Assembly (NCBI RefSeq): GCF_003252725.1
Contig: NZ_QEPO01000009.1
Coordinates: 1-58,879, forward strand
From: Haemophilus parainfluenzae
Lineage (GTDB): Bacteria; Pseudomonadota; Gammaproteobacteria; Enterobacterales; Pasteurellaceae
Direction: 5' to 3'
DNA length: 58,879 nt
The notes under the pieces were generated by a model, which was not told the DNA's origin, did no database searches, and saw nothing but the letters and a program-made list of their open reading frames with translations. Each line of letters starts with the position of its first letter. Position 1 is the first letter of the stretch. Below are positions 22,205 through 35,101 of the stretch, piece after piece. Both the position numbers and the translations under genes were made by a program.

Positions 22205-22395
22205 TGAAAGCTCAAGATTTACGTACAAAAAGTGTTGAAGAGCTGAATGATGAATTAGTGAACCTTTTAGGTGAACAATTCAAATTGCGTATGCAAACAG
22301 CCACCGGTCAGCTTCAACAAACCCATCAGGCTAAACAAGTGCGTCGTGATATCGCACGTGTTAAAACCATTTTAACTGAGAAGGCGGGTGAGTAA
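22204..22395 (+). CDS. rpmC: 50S ribosomal protein L29
   Basis: A small two-helix protein near the exit of the tunnel, close to L23. [19 protein letters not shown] and the C-terminal [15 protein letters not shown] are standard. The length is 63 aa. It overlaps rplP and rpsQ by one nucleotide each, so the three genes form a coupled run. Confidence 0.97.
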
Positions 22396-22652
22396 TGACT
22401 GATAAAATTCGTAGCGTACAAGGTAAAGTTGTTAGCGACAAAATGGAAAAATCTTTCGTTGTTGCTATTGAACGTAAGGTAAAACACCCGTTATACGGTA
22501 AATTTATCCGTCGTACAACTAAATTACACGTACACGATGAGAACAACGAAGCCAAATTAGGTGATGTAGTAGAGATTCGCGAATGTCGCCCTCTCTCTAA
22601 AACTAAATCTTGGACTTTAGTTCGTGTTGTTGAGAAAGCAGTTATTGCTTAA
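22395..22652 (+). CDS. rpsQ: 30S ribosomal protein S17
   Basis: A primary 16S-binding protein with an OB fold. The segments [19 protein letters not shown] and [19 protein letters not shown] are the family signature. The length is 85 aa. It is the last gene of the S10 operon and is followed by a terminator. Confidence 0.98.
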   Translation: MTDKIRSVQGKVVSDKMEKSFVVAIERKVKHPLYGKFIRRTTKLHVHDENNEAKLGDVVEIRECRPLSKTKSWTLVRVVEKAVIA

Positions 22653-22668
22653 TTAACAAGTTAAAAAT

Positions 22669-22702
22669 AAAAGCCAATGGTTTATACCGTTGGCTTTTTT
22701 CT
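22669..22702 (+). terminator. Terminator of the S10 operon
   Basis: AAAAGCCAATGG and CCGTTGGCTTTT pair (one G-T) around TTTATA and end in a T tract. An uptake signal (reverse core near 22735) follows in the spacer, the only one seen in the 14-kb ribosomal block. Confidence 0.88.
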
Positions 22703-22775
22703 TTCCAAAGTTTGCTAAAAAGTCATAAAAATTTGACCGCACTTTAAGCACTCTGATTTAAGCATAAAATTTTGA

Positions 22776-22804
22776 TTGCGTTTATAGCTTGATTTTGGTA
22801 AACT
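22776..22804 (+). promoter_or_regulatory. Promoter of the spc operon, followed by a structured leader
   Basis: TTGCGT (22776-22781) and TAAACT (22799-22804) are 17 bp apart. Downstream, CCTATCC and GGATAGG can pair, and a short CCC-GAAA-GGG hairpin lies just before rplN, so the leader is structured. In E. coli the spc operon is regulated by S8 further downstream, so these hairpins need not be regulatory. Confidence 0.65.
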
Positions 22805-22887
22805 CCGCCACCTATCCGCCATATATCTTTATAAGGCATGGATAGGTTCGTCCCGAAAGGGTGTATTATTAACTTAACGGAGCATAA

Positions 22888-23262
<375 letters not shown>

Positions 23263-23275
23263 GGAGAAGTGAGAA

Positions 23276-23587
23276 ATGGCTGCAAAAATTCGTCAAAACG
23301 ATGAAGTAATCGTACTTGCCGGTAAAGACAAAGGCAAGCGTGGCAAGGTAACTAAAGTGTTACCAAACGGTAAAGTGTTTGTTGAAGGTATCAACATCAT
23401 CACTAAACATGAAAAACCAGTTCCTGCTTTAGGACAAGCTGGTGGTTTAGTGAAAAAAGAAGCAGCTATCGATGCTTCTAATGTTGCGATTTTCAATCCA
23501 AAAACAAACAAAGCTGACCGTGTAGGTTTTAGATTCGAAGACGGCAAAAAAGTACGTTTCTTCAAATCTAACAATGAAATTATCTAA
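23276..23587 (+). CDS. rplX: 50S ribosomal protein L24
   Basis: An assembly initiator at the tunnel exit with a KOW motif near its N-terminus ([20 protein letters not shown]). The length is 103 aa. It lies 13 nt after rplN with AAGGAGAAG as ribosome site. Confidence 0.97.
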   Translation: MAAKIRQNDEVIVLAGKDKGKRGKVTKVLPNGKVFVEGINIITKHEKPVPALGQAGGLVKKEAAIDASNVAIFNPKTNKADRVGFRFEDGKKVRFFKSNNEII

Positions 23588-23604
23588 CAAACTGGAGTAA
23601 TGCG

Positions 23605-24461
<857 letters not shown>

Positions 24462-24497
24462 TATACCACTTTATTTTGGAATCGGAGAAAAAGTACA

Positions 24498-24890
24498 ATG
24501 AGTATGCAAGATCCAATCGCAGATATGTTGACTCGTATTCGTAACGGTCAAGCTGCGAACAAAGTTGCAATCAATATGCCTTCTTCCAAGCTAAAAGTGG
24601 CAATTGCCAACGTATTAGCTGCTGAAGGTTATATCGAAAGCGTTAAAGTTTTAGAAGGTGCAAAACCTGAATTGGAAATTACTTTAAAATATTTCCAAGG
24701 CAAACCGGTTGTAGAAAGCATCCAACGTGTAAGCCGTCCTGGTCTTCGTATTTACAAACGTAAAGACGAATTACCAAAAGTTATGGGTGGTTTAGGTGTT
24801 GCTGTAATTTCTACATCTAAAGGTGTTATGACTGACCGTGCAGCTCGTCAAGCGGGCTTAGGCGGTGAGATCATCTGTTACGTAGCTTAA
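24498..24890 (+). CDS. rpsH: 30S ribosomal protein S8
   Basis: A primary 16S-binding protein, and in E. coli the translational repressor of the spc operon through a site at the rplE start. [18 protein letters not shown] and the C-terminal [19 protein letters not shown] are canonical. The length is 130 aa. TCGGAGAAAAAG precedes the ATG. Confidence 0.98.
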   Translation: MSMQDPIADMLTRIRNGQAANKVAINMPSSKLKVAIANVLAAEGYIESVKVLEGAKPELEITLKYFQGKPVVESIQRVSRPGLRIYKRKDELPKVMGGLGVAVISTSKGVMTDRAARQAGLGGEIICYVA

Positions 24891-24905
24891 TAGAGGGGTA
24901 GGAAA

Positions 24906-25439
24906 ATGTCTCGTGTTGCAAAGGCACCTGTTAATATTCCTGCCGGCGTTGAAGTTAAACTCGACGGTCAGCTATTAACAGTAAAAGGTAAAAATGGCGA
25001 GTTATCTCGCGCAATTCATAACTCAGTTGAAGTTAAACAAGATAATGGTCAATTTACTTTCACTCCACGTGAAGGTTTTGTTGGAGCGAATGCTCAATCG
25101 GGTACAGCTCGTGCATTAGTTAATGCAATGGTTATCGGTGTTACTGAAGGCTTCACTAAGAAATTACAACTAGTGGGTGTTGGTTACAGAGCTCAAGTTA
25201 AAGGCAACGTAGTTGCATTAAGCTTAGGTTTCTCTCACCCTGTGGAGCACACTTTACCAGCAGGTATTACTGCTGAATGCCCTTCACAAACGGAAATCGT
25301 TTTAAAAGGTGCTGACAAGCAGTTAATTGGTCAAGTTGCAGCAGATATTCGCGCTTATCGCCGTCCTGAACCTTATAAAGGTAAAGGTGTACGTTACTCT
25401 GATGAAGTAGTACGTATGAAAGAGGCTAAGAAGAAATAA
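24906..25439 (+). CDS. rplF: 50S ribosomal protein L6
   Basis: A two-domain protein next to the sarcin-ricin loop and the elongation factor site. The C-terminal signature [20 protein letters not shown] is intact. The length is 177 aa. It follows rpsH after 15 nt. Confidence 0.98.
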   Translation: MSRVAKAPVNIPAGVEVKLDGQLLTVKGKNGELSRAIHNSVEVKQDNGQFTFTPREGFVGANAQSGTARALVNAMVIGVTEGFTKKLQLVGVGYRAQVKGNVVALSLGFSHPVEHTLPAGITAECPSQTEIVLKGADKQLIGQVAADIRAYRRPEPYKGKGVRYSDEVVRMKEAKKK

Positions 25440-25452
25440 TTAAGGTAACACT

Positions 25453-25806
25453 ATGGATAAGAAATCAGCTCGTATCCGTCGTGCAGCTCGTGCACGTCAT
25501 ATGATGAGAGAGCAAGGTGTAACTCGTCTAGTTATTCACCGTACTCCGCGTCATATCTACGCACAAGTTATTGCACCAAACGGTTCAGAAGTGCTTGCCG
25601 CTGCTTCAACTGTTGAAAAAGCAATTCGTGAGCAAGTTAAATATACCGGTAATAAAGATGCCGCAGCAGTAGTAGGTAAACTTGTTGCTGAGCGCGCATT
25701 AGCAAAAGGCGTTAAAGACGTTGCTTTTGACCGTTCCGGTTTTAAATATCATGGTCGTGTCCAAACTTTAGCGGACGCTGCACGTGAAGCTGGTCTACAG
25801 TTCTAA
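25453..25806 (+). CDS. rplR: 50S ribosomal protein L18
   Basis: A 5S rRNA-binding protein of the central protuberance. The basic N-terminus ([20 protein letters not shown]) is followed by [16 protein letters not shown] and the closing [20 protein letters not shown] segment. The length of 117 aa is identical to E. coli. Confidence 0.98.
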   Translation: MDKKSARIRRAARARHMMREQGVTRLVIHRTPRHIYAQVIAPNGSEVLAAASTVEKAIREQVKYTGNKDAAAVVGKLVAERALAKGVKDVAFDRSGFKYHGRVQTLADAAREAGLQF

Positions 25807-25814
25807 TGAGGTAA

Positions 25815-26321
<507 letters not shown>

Positions 26322-26327
26322 TTGATA

Positions 26328-26507
26328 ATGGCTAAAACTATTAAAGTAACTCAAGTTCGTAGCGCAATTGCTCGTTTACCGAAGCACAAAGCTACCTTGC
26401 GTGGCCTTGGTCTTCGCCATATGCACCATACTGTTGAGTTAATCGATACTCCGGCAGTACGTGGTATGATTAACCAAGTTTCATACATGGTTAAAGTGGA
26501 GGAGTAA
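26328..26507 (+). CDS. rpmD: 50S ribosomal protein L30
   Basis: A small large-subunit protein. [20 protein letters not shown] and [20 protein letters not shown] are the family pattern. I placed the start at the ATG at 26328 (59 aa, as in E. coli), not the in-frame TTG two codons earlier. Only six bases separate it from rpsE, so it is probably coupled to it. Confidence 0.97.
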   Translation: MAKTIKVTQVRSAIARLPKHKATLRGLGLRHMHHTVELIDTPAVRGMINQVSYMVKVEE

Positions 26508-26511
26508 GAGA

Positions 26512-26946
26512 ATGCGTTTAAATACTCTATCTCCGGCTGAAGGTGCTAAGCATAGTGCAAAACGCCTTGGTCGTGGTATTGGTTCAGGTTTAGGAAAAAC
26601 TGGTGGTCGTGGTCATAAAGGTCAAAAATCTCGTACTGGCGGCGGTGTTCGTCGTGGTTTCGAGGGTGGTCAAATGCCATTATACCGTCGTTTACCAAAA
26701 TTTGGTTTCACTTCAATGAAATCAGCTGTAACTGCTGAAGTTCGTTTAAACGAATTAACAAAAGTTGAAGGAAATGTTGTCACTTTAGAAGCATTAAAAG
26801 CTGCAAACATTTTAACTAAAGATATTCAATTCGCTAAAGTTATCTTAGCTGGTGAAGTGAAGTCTGCAGTTACTGTACGTGGTTTACGTGTAACTAAAGG
26901 TGCAAAAGCAGCAATCGAAGCTGCTGGCGGTTCAGTTGAGGAATAA
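26512..26946 (+). CDS. rplO: 50S ribosomal protein L15
   Basis: A late-assembly large-subunit protein. The glycine-rich N-terminal extension ([20 protein letters not shown] and [20 protein letters not shown]) is characteristic. The length is 144 aa, identical to E. coli. It lies 4 nt after rpmD. Confidence 0.98.
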   Translation: MRLNTLSPAEGAKHSAKRLGRGIGSGLGKTGGRGHKGQKSRTGGGVRRGFEGGQMPLYRRLPKFGFTSMKSAVTAEVRLNELTKVEGNVVTLEALKAANILTKDIQFAKVILAGEVKSAVTVRGLRVTKGAKAAIEAAGGSVEE

Positions 26947-26953
26947 TTAGCAA

Positions 26954-28279
26954 ATGGCTAAACAACCAGGTTATCAAAGCAGAAGTACTAATAGTGGTAC
27001 TGGTGAACTAAAAAGCAGATTGCTTTTTGTATTAGGTGCACTTATCGTTTATCGTATTGGTTCTTTTATTCCGCTTCCTGGTATTGATGCCGCCGTGTTA
27101 GCTCAATTAGTTGAACAACAAAAAGGCACCATCATTGATATGTTAAACATGTTCTCTGGTGGTGCATTGAGCCGAGCATCAATTTTAGCATTAGGTATTA
27201 TGCCGTATATCTCGGCATCTATCGTGATGCAATTGCTTGCTACGGTTTCACCTGCTTTAGCAGAATTGAAGAAAGAAGGCGCAGCAGGACAAAGAAAAAT
27301 CACCAAGTATACTCGTTATGCAACGGTGGTTTTTGCTACTATCCAAGCTATCGCAATTTCTACCGGTTTACCGAATATGTTGCCACAGTTAGTGCCAAAT
27401 ATCGGTTTTACTTTTTACTTCACTGCAGTAGTGAGTCTTGTGACCGGAACCATGTTCTTAATGTGGTTAGGTGAGCAAATTACTGAAAGGGGTATTGGTA
27501 ACGGTATCTCAATTCTTGTTTTTGGTGGTATTGTTGCAGGGTTGCCACATGCAATCATCGAAACAGTTGAGCAAGCTCGTCAAGGACAAATGCATCCTTT
27601 AGTTCTTCTACTAATCGCTGCTATTGTTTTTGCAGTAACTTATTTTGTTGTCTTCGTAGAACGTGGACAACGTAGAATTCGTGTTGAATATGCTAAGCGT
27701 CAACAAGGACGTCAAATTTTAGGTGGTCATTCAACTCACTTACCATTAAAAGTTAATATGGCAAACGTGATGCCAGCAATTTTTGCTTCAAGCATTATTT
27801 TATTCCCAGCTACATTGACACAATGGTTTGGTCAGAATGATAAGTTTGAGTGGTTAAATGACTTATCAATGTTGTTGAATCCTGGACAACCTTTATATCT
27901 TCTTGTTTATGCGGTAGCGATTATTTTCTTCAGTTTCTTCTACACTGCAATGCAATATAATCCACGTGATACAGCAGATAATCTAAAAAAATCTGGTGCA
28001 TTTATCCCAGGAATTAGACCAGGTGAACAAACATCACGTTACATTGATAAAGTAATGACTCGTTTAACATTAATTGGCGGTCTTTATGTAACGTTCGTAT
28101 GTTTAGTCCCTTACATTATGACATCAGCATGGGATGTTAAATTCTACTTCGGTGGTACTTCCTTATTAATCGTTGTTGTTGTAATTATGGATTTTATCGT
28201 GCAAGTTCAGAGTCACTTAATGTCGTCTCAATATGAATCTGCGTTAAAAAAAGCAAACCTTAAAGGTTTTGGACAGTAA
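26954..28279 (+). CDS. secY: Protein translocase subunit SecY
   Basis: The channel-forming subunit of the SecYEG translocon in the inner membrane. Ten membrane helices can be traced; the first contains [23 protein letters not shown]. The cytoplasmic loop between helices 8 and 9 shows [20 protein letters not shown], a SecY hallmark, and [12 protein letters not shown]-like [13 protein letters not shown] is also present. The length is 441 aa. It belongs to the spc operon between rplO and rpmJ. Confidence 0.98.
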   Translation: MAKQPGYQSRSTNSGTGELKSRLLFVLGALIVYRIGSFIPLPGIDAAVLAQLVEQQKGTIIDMLNMFSGGALSRASILALGIMPYISASIVMQLLATVSPALAELKKEGAAGQRKITKYTRYATVVFATIQAIAISTGLPNMLPQLVPNIGFTFYFTAVVSLVTGTMFLMWLGEQITERGIGNGISILVFGGIVAGLPHAIIETVEQARQGQMHPLVLLLIAAIVFAVTYFVVFVERGQRRIRVEYAKRQQGRQILGGHSTHLPLKVNMANVMPAIFASSIILFPATLTQWFGQNDKFEWLNDLSMLLNPGQPLYLLVYAVAIIFFSFFYTAMQYNPRDTADNLKKSGAFIPGIRPGEQTSRYIDKVMTRLTLIGGLYVTFVCLVPYIMTSAWDVKFYFGGTSLLIVVVVIMDFIVQVQSHLMSSQYESALKKANLKGFGQ

Positions 28280-28307
28280 TTGTTCATTTAAGTAAAAAGG
28301 ATAAGCA

Positions 28308-28421
28308 ATGAAAGTTCGTGCTTCCGTTAAGAAGATGTGTCGTAACTGTAAAATTGTTAAACGTGAAGGTGTTGTTCGCGTATTATGCAGCGACCCTAAA
28401 CATAAACAACGTCAAGGTTAA
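28308..28421 (+). CDS. rpmJ: 50S ribosomal protein L36 (zinc-binding type)
   Basis: This 37-aa protein starts with [20 protein letters not shown] and completes the large-subunit surface near the GTPase centre. Cys11, Cys14, Cys27 and His32 form the zinc ribbon, so this is the C-plus (zinc) paralogue. AAAAAGGATAAGC precedes the ATG. It is the last gene of the spc operon. Confidence 0.97.
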
Positions 28422-28447
28422 TTAACATTTCTTCTTGCAAAGAACCG

Positions 28448-28470
28448 GTTGAGTAGTTATACTACTCAAC
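28448..28470 (+). terminator. Hairpin after rpmJ, possible terminator or attenuator
   Basis: GTTGAGTAGT (28448-28457) and ACTACTCAAC (28461-28470) form a perfect 10-bp stem with a TAT loop. Only a weak T-rich stretch (TCATTTAT) follows, so termination may be partial, allowing read-through from spc into alpha. Confidence 0.55.
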
Positions 28471-28483
28471 TCATTTATGTCCT

Positions 28484-28575
28484 TGGTATTCTGTTTGAGT
28501 ATCCTGAAAACGGGCTTTTCAAGATCAGAATGCCAAATTAGTTAAAATAATAGGAGTGCATAGTGGCCCGTATTG
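28484..28575 (+). promoter_or_regulatory. Alpha operon ribosome-binding-site pseudoknot (S4 target)
   Basis: The block resembles the E. coli alpha leader closely: GAGTATCCTGAAAACGGGCT and AGGAGTGCATAGTGGCCCG are shared. TGAAAA (28505-28510) pairs with TTTTCA (28516-28521), and GGTATTCTG (28485-28493) pairs with CAGAATGCC (28526-28534). In E. coli, S4 binds this nested pseudoknot and traps the 30S subunit on the rpsM start. Confidence 0.85.
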
Positions 28576-28919
28576 CAGGCATTAACATTCCTGATCACAA
28601 ACACGCTGTAATCGCTTTAACTGCAATTTACGGTATCGGTAAAACTCGTTCTAAAAGCATTTGTGCTGCAGCGGGTATTGCTGAAGATGTTAAGATCAGC
28701 GAATTGTCTGAAGAGCAGATTGACAAACTGCGTGACGAAGTTGGTAAATTTACCGTTGAAGGTGACTTACGTCGTGAAGTAACACTAAACATCAAACGTC
28801 TTTTAGACTTAGGTTGTTACCGTGGTTTACGTCATCGTCGTAGTTTACCGGTACGTGGTCAACGTACTAAAACTAATGCGCGTACCCGTAAGGGTCCACG
28901 TAAGCCGATCAAAAAATAG
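28563..28919 (+). CDS. rpsM: 30S ribosomal protein S13
   Basis: A head protein that contacts P-site tRNA and the large subunit. The start is GTG, exactly as in the E. coli alpha operon, with TAGGAGTGCATA upstream. [20 protein letters not shown] and the basic tail [20 protein letters not shown] are typical. The length is 118 aa. It is the first gene of the alpha operon, under S4 control. Confidence 0.98.
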   Translation: MARIAGINIPDHKHAVIALTAIYGIGKTRSKSICAAAGIAEDVKISELSEEQIDKLRDEVGKFTVEGDLRREVTLNIKRLLDLGCYRGLRHRRSLPVRGQRTKTNARTRKGPRKPIKK

Positions 28920-28932
28920 TCGGGGTAAATAA

Positions 28933-29325
<393 letters not shown>

Positions 29326-29354
29326 TGGCGTAATAGGATAGTTGGAGAAAGAAA

Positions 29355-29975
29355 ATGGCAAGATATTTGGGCCCTAAACTCAAGCTCAGCCGTCGTGAAG
29401 GCACTGATTTATTCCTTAAATCAGGTGTGCGTGCGATTGATTCAAAATGTAAAATTGATACAGCACCAGGTCAACACGGTGCTCGTAAACCGCGTTTGTC
29501 TGACTATGGTAGTCAATTACGTGAAAAACAAAAAGTTCGTCGTATCTATGGTATTTTAGAACGTCAATTCCGTAACTACTATAAAGAAGCAAACCGTTTA
29601 AAAGGTAATACTGGTGAAAACTTACTAGTATTATTAGAAGGTAGATTGGATAACGTTGTTTATCGCATGGGATTTGCTGCAACTCGCGCAGAAGCTCGCC
29701 AATTAGTGAGCCACAAAGCGATTGTCGTAAATGGTCGTGTTGTAAATATCCCATCTTTCCAAGTTTCTGTAAATGATGTTGTTGCTGTTCGTGAGAAATC
29801 TAAAAAACAAGCACGTATTAAAGCATCATTAGAATTAGCAGAACAAAGAGAAAAACCAACTTGGTTAGAAGTTGATTCTGCGAAAATGGAAGGTGTGTTC
29901 AAACGTGTTCCTGAACGTTCTGATTTATCAGCAGACATTAACGAACATCTGATCGTTGAGCTTTACTCTAAATAA
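29355..29975 (+). CDS. rpsD: 30S ribosomal protein S4
   Basis: A primary 16S-binding protein and the repressor of the alpha operon. The N-terminus [20 protein letters not shown] and the S4 RNA-binding domain (about residues 95-155; [20 protein letters not shown]) are intact. The length is 206 aa. It lacks the N-terminal Cys zinc motif seen in some species, like the E. coli protein. Confidence 0.98.
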   Translation: MARYLGPKLKLSRREGTDLFLKSGVRAIDSKCKIDTAPGQHGARKPRLSDYGSQLREKQKVRRIYGILERQFRNYYKEANRLKGNTGENLLVLLEGRLDNVVYRMGFAATRAEARQLVSHKAIVVNGRVVNIPSFQVSVNDVVAVREKSKKQARIKASLELAEQREKPTWLEVDSAKMEGVFKRVPERSDLSADINEHLIVELYSK

Positions 29976-30006
29976 TAGTTAAGCTTAAAAGCAAAGAGAG
30001 GATAAA

Positions 30007-30996
30007 ATGCAGGGTTCTGTTACAGAATTTTTAAAACCACGCTTAGTAGATATCGAGCAAATTAGCTCTACTCATGCTAAGGTGATCTTAGAACCGTTAG
30101 AGCGTGGCTTTGGTCATACTCTAGGGAATGCATTACGTCGTATCCTTCTGTCTTCAATGCCAGGTTGTGCTGTAACTGAAGTAGAAATTGATGGCGTACT
30201 GCACGAATATAGTAGTAAAGAAGGTGTTCAGGAAGATATTCTTGAAGTTCTTTTAAACCTTAAAGGTCTAGCGGTTAAAGTACAGAATAAAGATGATGTT
30301 ATTCTGACATTAAATAAATCTGGAATTGGCCCTGTTGTTGCAGCTGATATCACCCATGACGGTGATGTTGAGATTGTTAATCCATCACATGTAATCTGTC
30401 ACTTAACAGACGAAAACGCATCTATTAATATGCGTATTCGTGTTCAACGTGGTAGAGGTTATGTACCTGCATCTGCTCGTACTCATTCACAAAATGAAGA
30501 TCGTCCAATTGGTCGTTTATTAGTAGATGCTTGTTATAGCCCGGTTGACCGTATTGCTTACAATGTTGAAGCAGCACGTGTTGAACAACGTACTGACTTA
30601 GATAAACTAGTTATCGAGTTAGAAACTAATGGGACTATTGATCCGGAAGAAGCAATTCGTCGTGCAGCAACAATTTTAGCAGAGCAACTCGATGCATTCG
30701 TTGATTTGCGTGATGTTCGTCAACCTGAAGTCAAGGAAGAAAAACCGGAATTCGATCCGATTTTATTACGTCCTGTTGATGACTTAGAGTTGACAGTTCG
30801 TTCTGCTAACTGTTTGAAAGCAGAAACAATTCACTATATCGGTGACTTAGTACAACGTACAGAAGTTGAGTTATTAAAAACGCCTAATCTTGGTAAGAAA
30901 TCTCTTACTGAAATTAAAGACGTTCTCGCTTCACGTGGCTTGTCACTTGGTATGCGCCTTGAGAATTGGCCACCAGCAAGTATTGCTGAAGACTAG
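30007..30996 (+). CDS. rpoA: RNA polymerase alpha subunit
   Basis: It nucleates core RNA polymerase assembly and binds UP elements and activators such as CRP through its C-terminal domain. The N-terminal dimerisation domain contains [20 protein letters not shown] (residues 33-52). The C-terminal domain (about 250-329) has [20 protein letters not shown] and [20 protein letters not shown]. The length of 329 aa is identical to E. coli. It sits between rpsD and rplQ, as usual. Confidence 0.99.
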   Translation: MQGSVTEFLKPRLVDIEQISSTHAKVILEPLERGFGHTLGNALRRILLSSMPGCAVTEVEIDGVLHEYSSKEGVQEDILEVLLNLKGLAVKVQNKDDVILTLNKSGIGPVVAADITHDGDVEIVNPSHVICHLTDENASINMRIRVQRGRGYVPASARTHSQNEDRPIGRLLVDACYSPVDRIAYNVEAARVEQRTDLDKLVIELETNGTIDPEEAIRRAATILAEQLDAFVDLRDVRQPEVKEEKPEFDPILLRPVDDLELTVRSANCLKAETIHYIGDLVQRTEVELLKTPNLGKKSLTEIKDVLASRGLSLGMRLENWPPASIAED

Positions 30997-31012
30997 TTTG
31001 GTCATAGGTTAA

Positions 31013-31420
<408 letters not shown>

Positions 31421-31435
31421 TAATTTGTTATAAAA

Positions 31436-31466
31436 TAAAAAGGCTCACTGATGTGAGCCTTTTTTA
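31436..31466. terminator. Bidirectional terminator between rplQ and rluA
   Basis: AAAAAGGCTCAC and GTGAGCCTTTTT form a 12-bp stem with a TGAT loop. A and T runs on both sides allow it to end both the alpha operon and the leftward rapA-rluA transcript. Confidence 0.92.
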
Positions 31467-31478
31467 TATCTTGTTTTC

Positions 31479-32138
31479 CTAAAATTCAGCTTTAGCTCTG
31501 AATGTCATTTTTTCACCTGTGATAGGGTGCGTAATCGTAAGTTCTTCTGCATGTAAGCATAAGCGAGGTGACATTGATTTAGCTTGTGGGTGAGAATAAA
31601 ACTTGTCCCCTAGAATGGGATGTCCAAGCGCGAGCATATGTAAACGAAGTTGATGCGAACGTCCTGTGATTGGAGTCAGTTTCACTCGAGTACAGTTAGT
31701 CGGTAATCTTTCTAAAACTTCATAAAAAGTGACCGCTCTTTTGCCAAATACAAAATCAATGCGTTGGCGCGGGCGATTTTCCCAATCACAAATCATGGGA
31801 AGATTAATTTCCCCATTATCTCGTTCTAAGTGTCCCCATACTAAAGCTTGATAATATTTCTTTGGCTCACGTTCACGGAATTGACGTTTCAACTCTTTAT
31901 CTGCCGCTTTACTTAATGCAAATAGAATAATCCCACTTGTGGCCATATCTAAACGATGTGCAGGTTCACAAAATCCAAATTTCTCTTTTACCCGACTCAT
32001 TGCACTATCGTAGTATTCAGGTTGATTGCCAGGAACTGAAAGTAAACCGCTTGGCTTGTTTACCACGCAGATATGATTATCTTGATAGATAATATCTAAA
32101 TAGGGTTCTAAAGGGGGATGGTATTCAATAAGTGCCAT
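31479..32138 (-). CDS. rluA: Dual-specificity pseudouridine synthase RluA (23S U746 / tRNA U32)
   Basis: The catalytic motif AHRLDMATSGIILFA holds the active-site Asp (HRLD). The N-terminal VYQDNHICVVNKPSGLLSVPG-like stretch (from about residue 17) and the C-terminal GRSHQLRLHMLALGHPILGD are family features. The length of 219 aa without an S4 domain fits RluA and not RluC or RluD. It begins one base after the rapA stop, the same gene pair as in E. coli. Confidence 0.95.
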   Translation of the reverse strand: MALIEYHPPLEPYLDIIYQDNHICVVNKPSGLLSVPGNQPEYYDSAMSRVKEKFGFCEPAHRLDMATSGIILFALSKAADKELKRQFREREPKKYYQALVWGHLERDNGEINLPMICDWENRPRQRIDFVFGKRAVTFYEVLERLPTNCTRVKLTPITGRSHQLRLHMLALGHPILGDKFYSHPQAKSMSPRLCLHAEELTITHPITGEKMTFRAKAEF

Positions 32139-32139
32139 A

Positions 32140-34902
32140 TTATTCCTTGTTTGTCACTATTACTCGAAGGCTATCTAATCGCCAGCTTGCTTTACTTAAC
32201 TCTTCCAGAGAAAGCACGCGTTGTTTTTCTAATGCATCAATTTCCGCCTGGCGAATATTTTTATTTACTGCTTTCAAGGCTATAAGTCGATTGAGCTCTG
32301 TGCTCAATGTTTGATCTGCTAATTTACTGGCTTCTCGAATTTGAGCTTGTGCGATTTCAGTTATTTTGTAATCGACTAGTTTAATTAATTGCTCAATATT
32401 GGGACGAGCCATTTTGACCATTTTATTTGCGATATCTTTACCTAGCGGCTTAAGTTTATTTTGCAATGTGTCAAAATTAACTTGTCCGGCCAGATCGTTT
32501 CCTTTGCTATCCAGTAATAAGCGAACAGGTGTAGGCGGAAGAAAACGATTCAGTTGCAAACCTTTTGGTGATTGGCTTTCAATCATATAAATCAATTCAA
32601 CCAACAGAGTGCCAGCAGGCAGTTGTTTATTGATTAATAATGCCATCGATGTTTTGCCAATGTCACCAGAAGCGATTAAATCAATGCCTTGGCGTATCAT
32701 TGGGTGATCCCAAGTAAGAAATTCTAATTCCTCACGAGCAAGAGCAAGTTGTCGGTCAAAAGTTACTGTAACACCTTCTTCTTTTAATCCAGGAAAATCA
32801 GGAACAAGCATAGTGCCCGTTGGTGTGATAACAATGCTGTTTTCACCTAAATCATCTTGTTCTACACCAATAATATCAAATAAATTCAGTGCAAAATCGA
32901 CTAATTGTGGTGAATTATCTGTTTGAGCAATTTCTGACGCAAGTCGTTGTGCCTTTTCTCCACCATTAGAATTTAATTCTAACAAACGATCACGCCCTTT
33001 CTCTAAGGCTAAACGCAATGCTTTTGCTTGTTTTTGCGTTTGGAGAATGAGTTGCTCAAAATCCGCTGTATTTTCTGACCGCACTTTTAGTAACGATTCA
33101 TATTGTTCAAACAGTGTCATTCCGATAGGGCAAGTTTGTTCAAAGGCATTTAAACCTTCATGATACCAACGAGCTAAATCTTGCTGCGCAGAGTTTGCGA
33201 GGCAAGGTACATAAATTTGTACATCTCGCATTTGCCCGATACGATCTAAACGGCCAATACATTGCTCAAGTAAGTCAGGATTTTCTGGTAAATCGAAGAG
33301 TACGAGATGACAAGCAAATTGGAAGTTTCTGCCTTCAGAACCAATGCTTGAACTCAGTAAAACTTGTGCGCCATTATCGGTATCGGCAAAATAAGCCGCT
33401 GCACGATCTCGTTCAATGATTGACATCCTTTCATGGAAAACAGCACTGCGGATGGCTTCTTTTTCTCGTAAGATTTGCTCAAGTTGAATTGCCGTTTGTG
33501 CTGTTTTACAAATGATTAAGATTTTTTCATTTCGGTGTGATTTTAGGAAATCAATTAACCAATGAATTTTTTCATCTACTTCAGCCGCATCAATCGTTAC
33601 TTGGTGATAAACCCGATGCGGGAAACCTTTTACACCTTGGCGTGTATTGCGAAATAAAATACGGCTTGTACCGTGTCTGTCGATGAGATTTTGAATGAGC
33701 TCTTGTCGCGCAGCTTGCTTCTCCTCATCATTATGACAGGCTAAAGCTTTAAATAATGGTTCTACATCCTGCTCATGAAGTAAATCAGAAATATGATTTT
33801 TTTCGACCGCACTTAGCGGCTTCTCTGAGAGTAAAGATTGCACCGCATCGGCCACAGGTTGATAATTTTCCTGTTCTTTTAAGAAGGCTTGGTAATCATA
33901 AAAACGCTCAGGATCAAGCAAGCGCAAGCGTGCAAAATGGCTTTCCAAACCTAGTTGTTCAGGTGTTGCAGTGAGTAATAAAACAGACGGAATATCGTTC
34001 GCTAATTGTTCCACCAATAAATAAGCGGCACTCGGCGCATTTTCTGACCAAGCCAAATGATGCGCTTCATCGACAATTAAACAGTCAAATTCAGCTTCAA
34101 TGGCTTGTTGTACGCGATGAGGATGAGCTTTCAACCAATCTAATGCACATATAATTAAGCTTTCCGTGCTAAATGGATTGATGGCTTGTTCGGCAAAATC
34201 TTCACAACGTTCTTCATCAAATAATGAAAAATGTAAATTAAAACGGCGAAGCATTTCGACAAGCCATTGATGTTGCAAGGTTTCCGGTACAATAATTAAA
34301 ACACGTTGTACTTTTTCAGCAAAAAGCTGGTTCTGCAAAATCATCCCAGCTTCAATGGTTTTACCTAACCCTACTTCATCCGCTAAGAGCACGCGAGGAT
34401 TGATACGATTTCCTACCTCTTGCGCAATATGAAGCTGATGAGGAATTAATCCTGCACGATTGCCTCGTAAGCCGCGCAAAGGCGATTGAAATTGATCTTG
34501 TTGATGCAGAAGTGTTTGATAGCGCAACGCAAAATGTTCACTACGATCAATCTGTGATGAAAAGAGGCGATCTTTCGCTTGGCTAAAAGAAATTATCGGA
34601 GAAAGTTCTTTTTCATTGACGATAACATCTTCGCCTTGTGCATTTTTGACTAAATAAAATAAGAGACCATTCATTTCCTGAACATCAAGGACTTCACCTT
34701 GCCAACCCGCTTGGTGATGAAGTTGCTCTCCTTTATTTAATGCAATTCGGGTTAATGGCGCTTGTGTCACCGCATAAATTCGGGTTTCATCTGTGGCAGG
34801 AAAGTGAAGAGTTACAGAACGGAAATCTAAGGCGGTAATCATCCCTAATCCGAGGCTATTTTCTGTTTCGCTAATCCAACGTTGACCGATTGCAAATGAC
34901 AT
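32140..34902 (-). CDS. rapA: RNA polymerase-associated helicase-like ATPase RapA
   Basis: An SWI2/SNF2-type ATPase that binds RNA polymerase and helps recycle it. The N-terminal Tudor-like region is residues 1-110. The motor domains carry [12 protein letters not shown] (Walker A), VDEAHHLAW (DEAH), LLLTATPEQ and the C-terminal helicase motif [11 protein letters not shown]. The length of 920 aa is slightly shorter than E. coli RapA (968). SD AAGAGGAAG precedes the ATG. Its transcript includes rluA. Two uptake signals lie inside (about 33079 and 33804). Confidence 0.97.
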   Translation of the reverse strand: MSFAIGQRWISETENSLGLGMITALDFRSVTLHFPATDETRIYAVTQAPLTRIALNKGEQLHHQAGWQGEVLDVQEMNGLLFYLVKNAQGEDVIVNEKELSPIISFSQAKDRLFSSQIDRSEHFALRYQTLLHQQDQFQSPLRGLRGNRAGLIPHQLHIAQEVGNRINPRVLLADEVGLGKTIEAGMILQNQLFAEKVQRVLIIVPETLQHQWLVEMLRRFNLHFSLFDEERCEDFAEQAINPFSTESLIICALDWLKAHPHRVQQAIEAEFDCLIVDEAHHLAWSENAPSAAYLLVEQLANDIPSVLLLTATPEQLGLESHFARLRLLDPERFYDYQAFLKEQENYQPVADAVQSLLSEKPLSAVEKNHISDLLHEQDVEPLFKALACHNDEEKQAARQELIQNLIDRHGTSRILFRNTRQGVKGFPHRVYHQVTIDAAEVDEKIHWLIDFLKSHRNEKILIICKTAQTAIQLEQILREKEAIRSAVFHERMSIIERDRAAAYFADTDNGAQVLLSSSIGSEGRNFQFACHLVLFDLPENPDLLEQCIGRLDRIGQMRDVQIYVPCLANSAQQDLARWYHEGLNAFEQTCPIGMTLFEQYESLLKVRSENTADFEQLILQTQKQAKALRLALEKGRDRLLELNSNGGEKAQRLASEIAQTDNSPQLVDFALNLFDIIGVEQDDLGENSIVITPTGTMLVPDFPGLKEEGVTVTFDRQLALAREELEFLTWDHPMIRQGIDLIASGDIGKTSMALLINKQLPAGTLLVELIYMIESQSPKGLQLNRFLPPTPVRLLLDSKGNDLAGQVNFDTLQNKLKPLGKDIANKMVKMARPNIEQLIKLVDYKITEIAQAQIREASKLADQTLSTELNRLIALKAVNKNIRQAEIDALEKQRVLSLEELSKASWRLDSLRVIVTNKE

Positions 34903-34999
34903 TATCTTCCTCTTAATGAATCTCTTAAAATGGGGCGATATTGTAGTCTGATTATAAGGGAATGCAAGGCGAAGGCGAGTAAAAGCATGAAAAATAAAG

Positions 35000-35055
35000 T
35001 GTGATTTTTCTCACAATAATTAAATTAAATATCACCTAAGCTTTACTTTAAAAAA
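35000..35055 (+). promoter_or_regulatory. CRP site upstream of pnuC
   Basis: TGTGATTTTTCTCACA (35000-35015) has both perfect CRP half-sites. A weak -10 (TAAGCT, about 35037-35042) would place CRP near -41.5, a class II arrangement. An uptake signal (AAGTGCGGT, about 35056) follows. Confidence 0.65.
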
Positions 35056-35101
35056 GTGCGGTGTAAAAATGACATACTTTTTCATAAAACAGGAGTGTTC
35101 C

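Noticed and set aside
23293-23574. A 93-codon minus-strand frame within rplX
   Set aside because: It lies fully opposite a conserved ribosomal protein gene; the sense frame explains the codon pattern.
35069-35101. A longer PnuC with 11 extra N-terminal residues
   Set aside because: No ribosome site precedes that ATG, and CAGGAG directly precedes the ATG at 35102.
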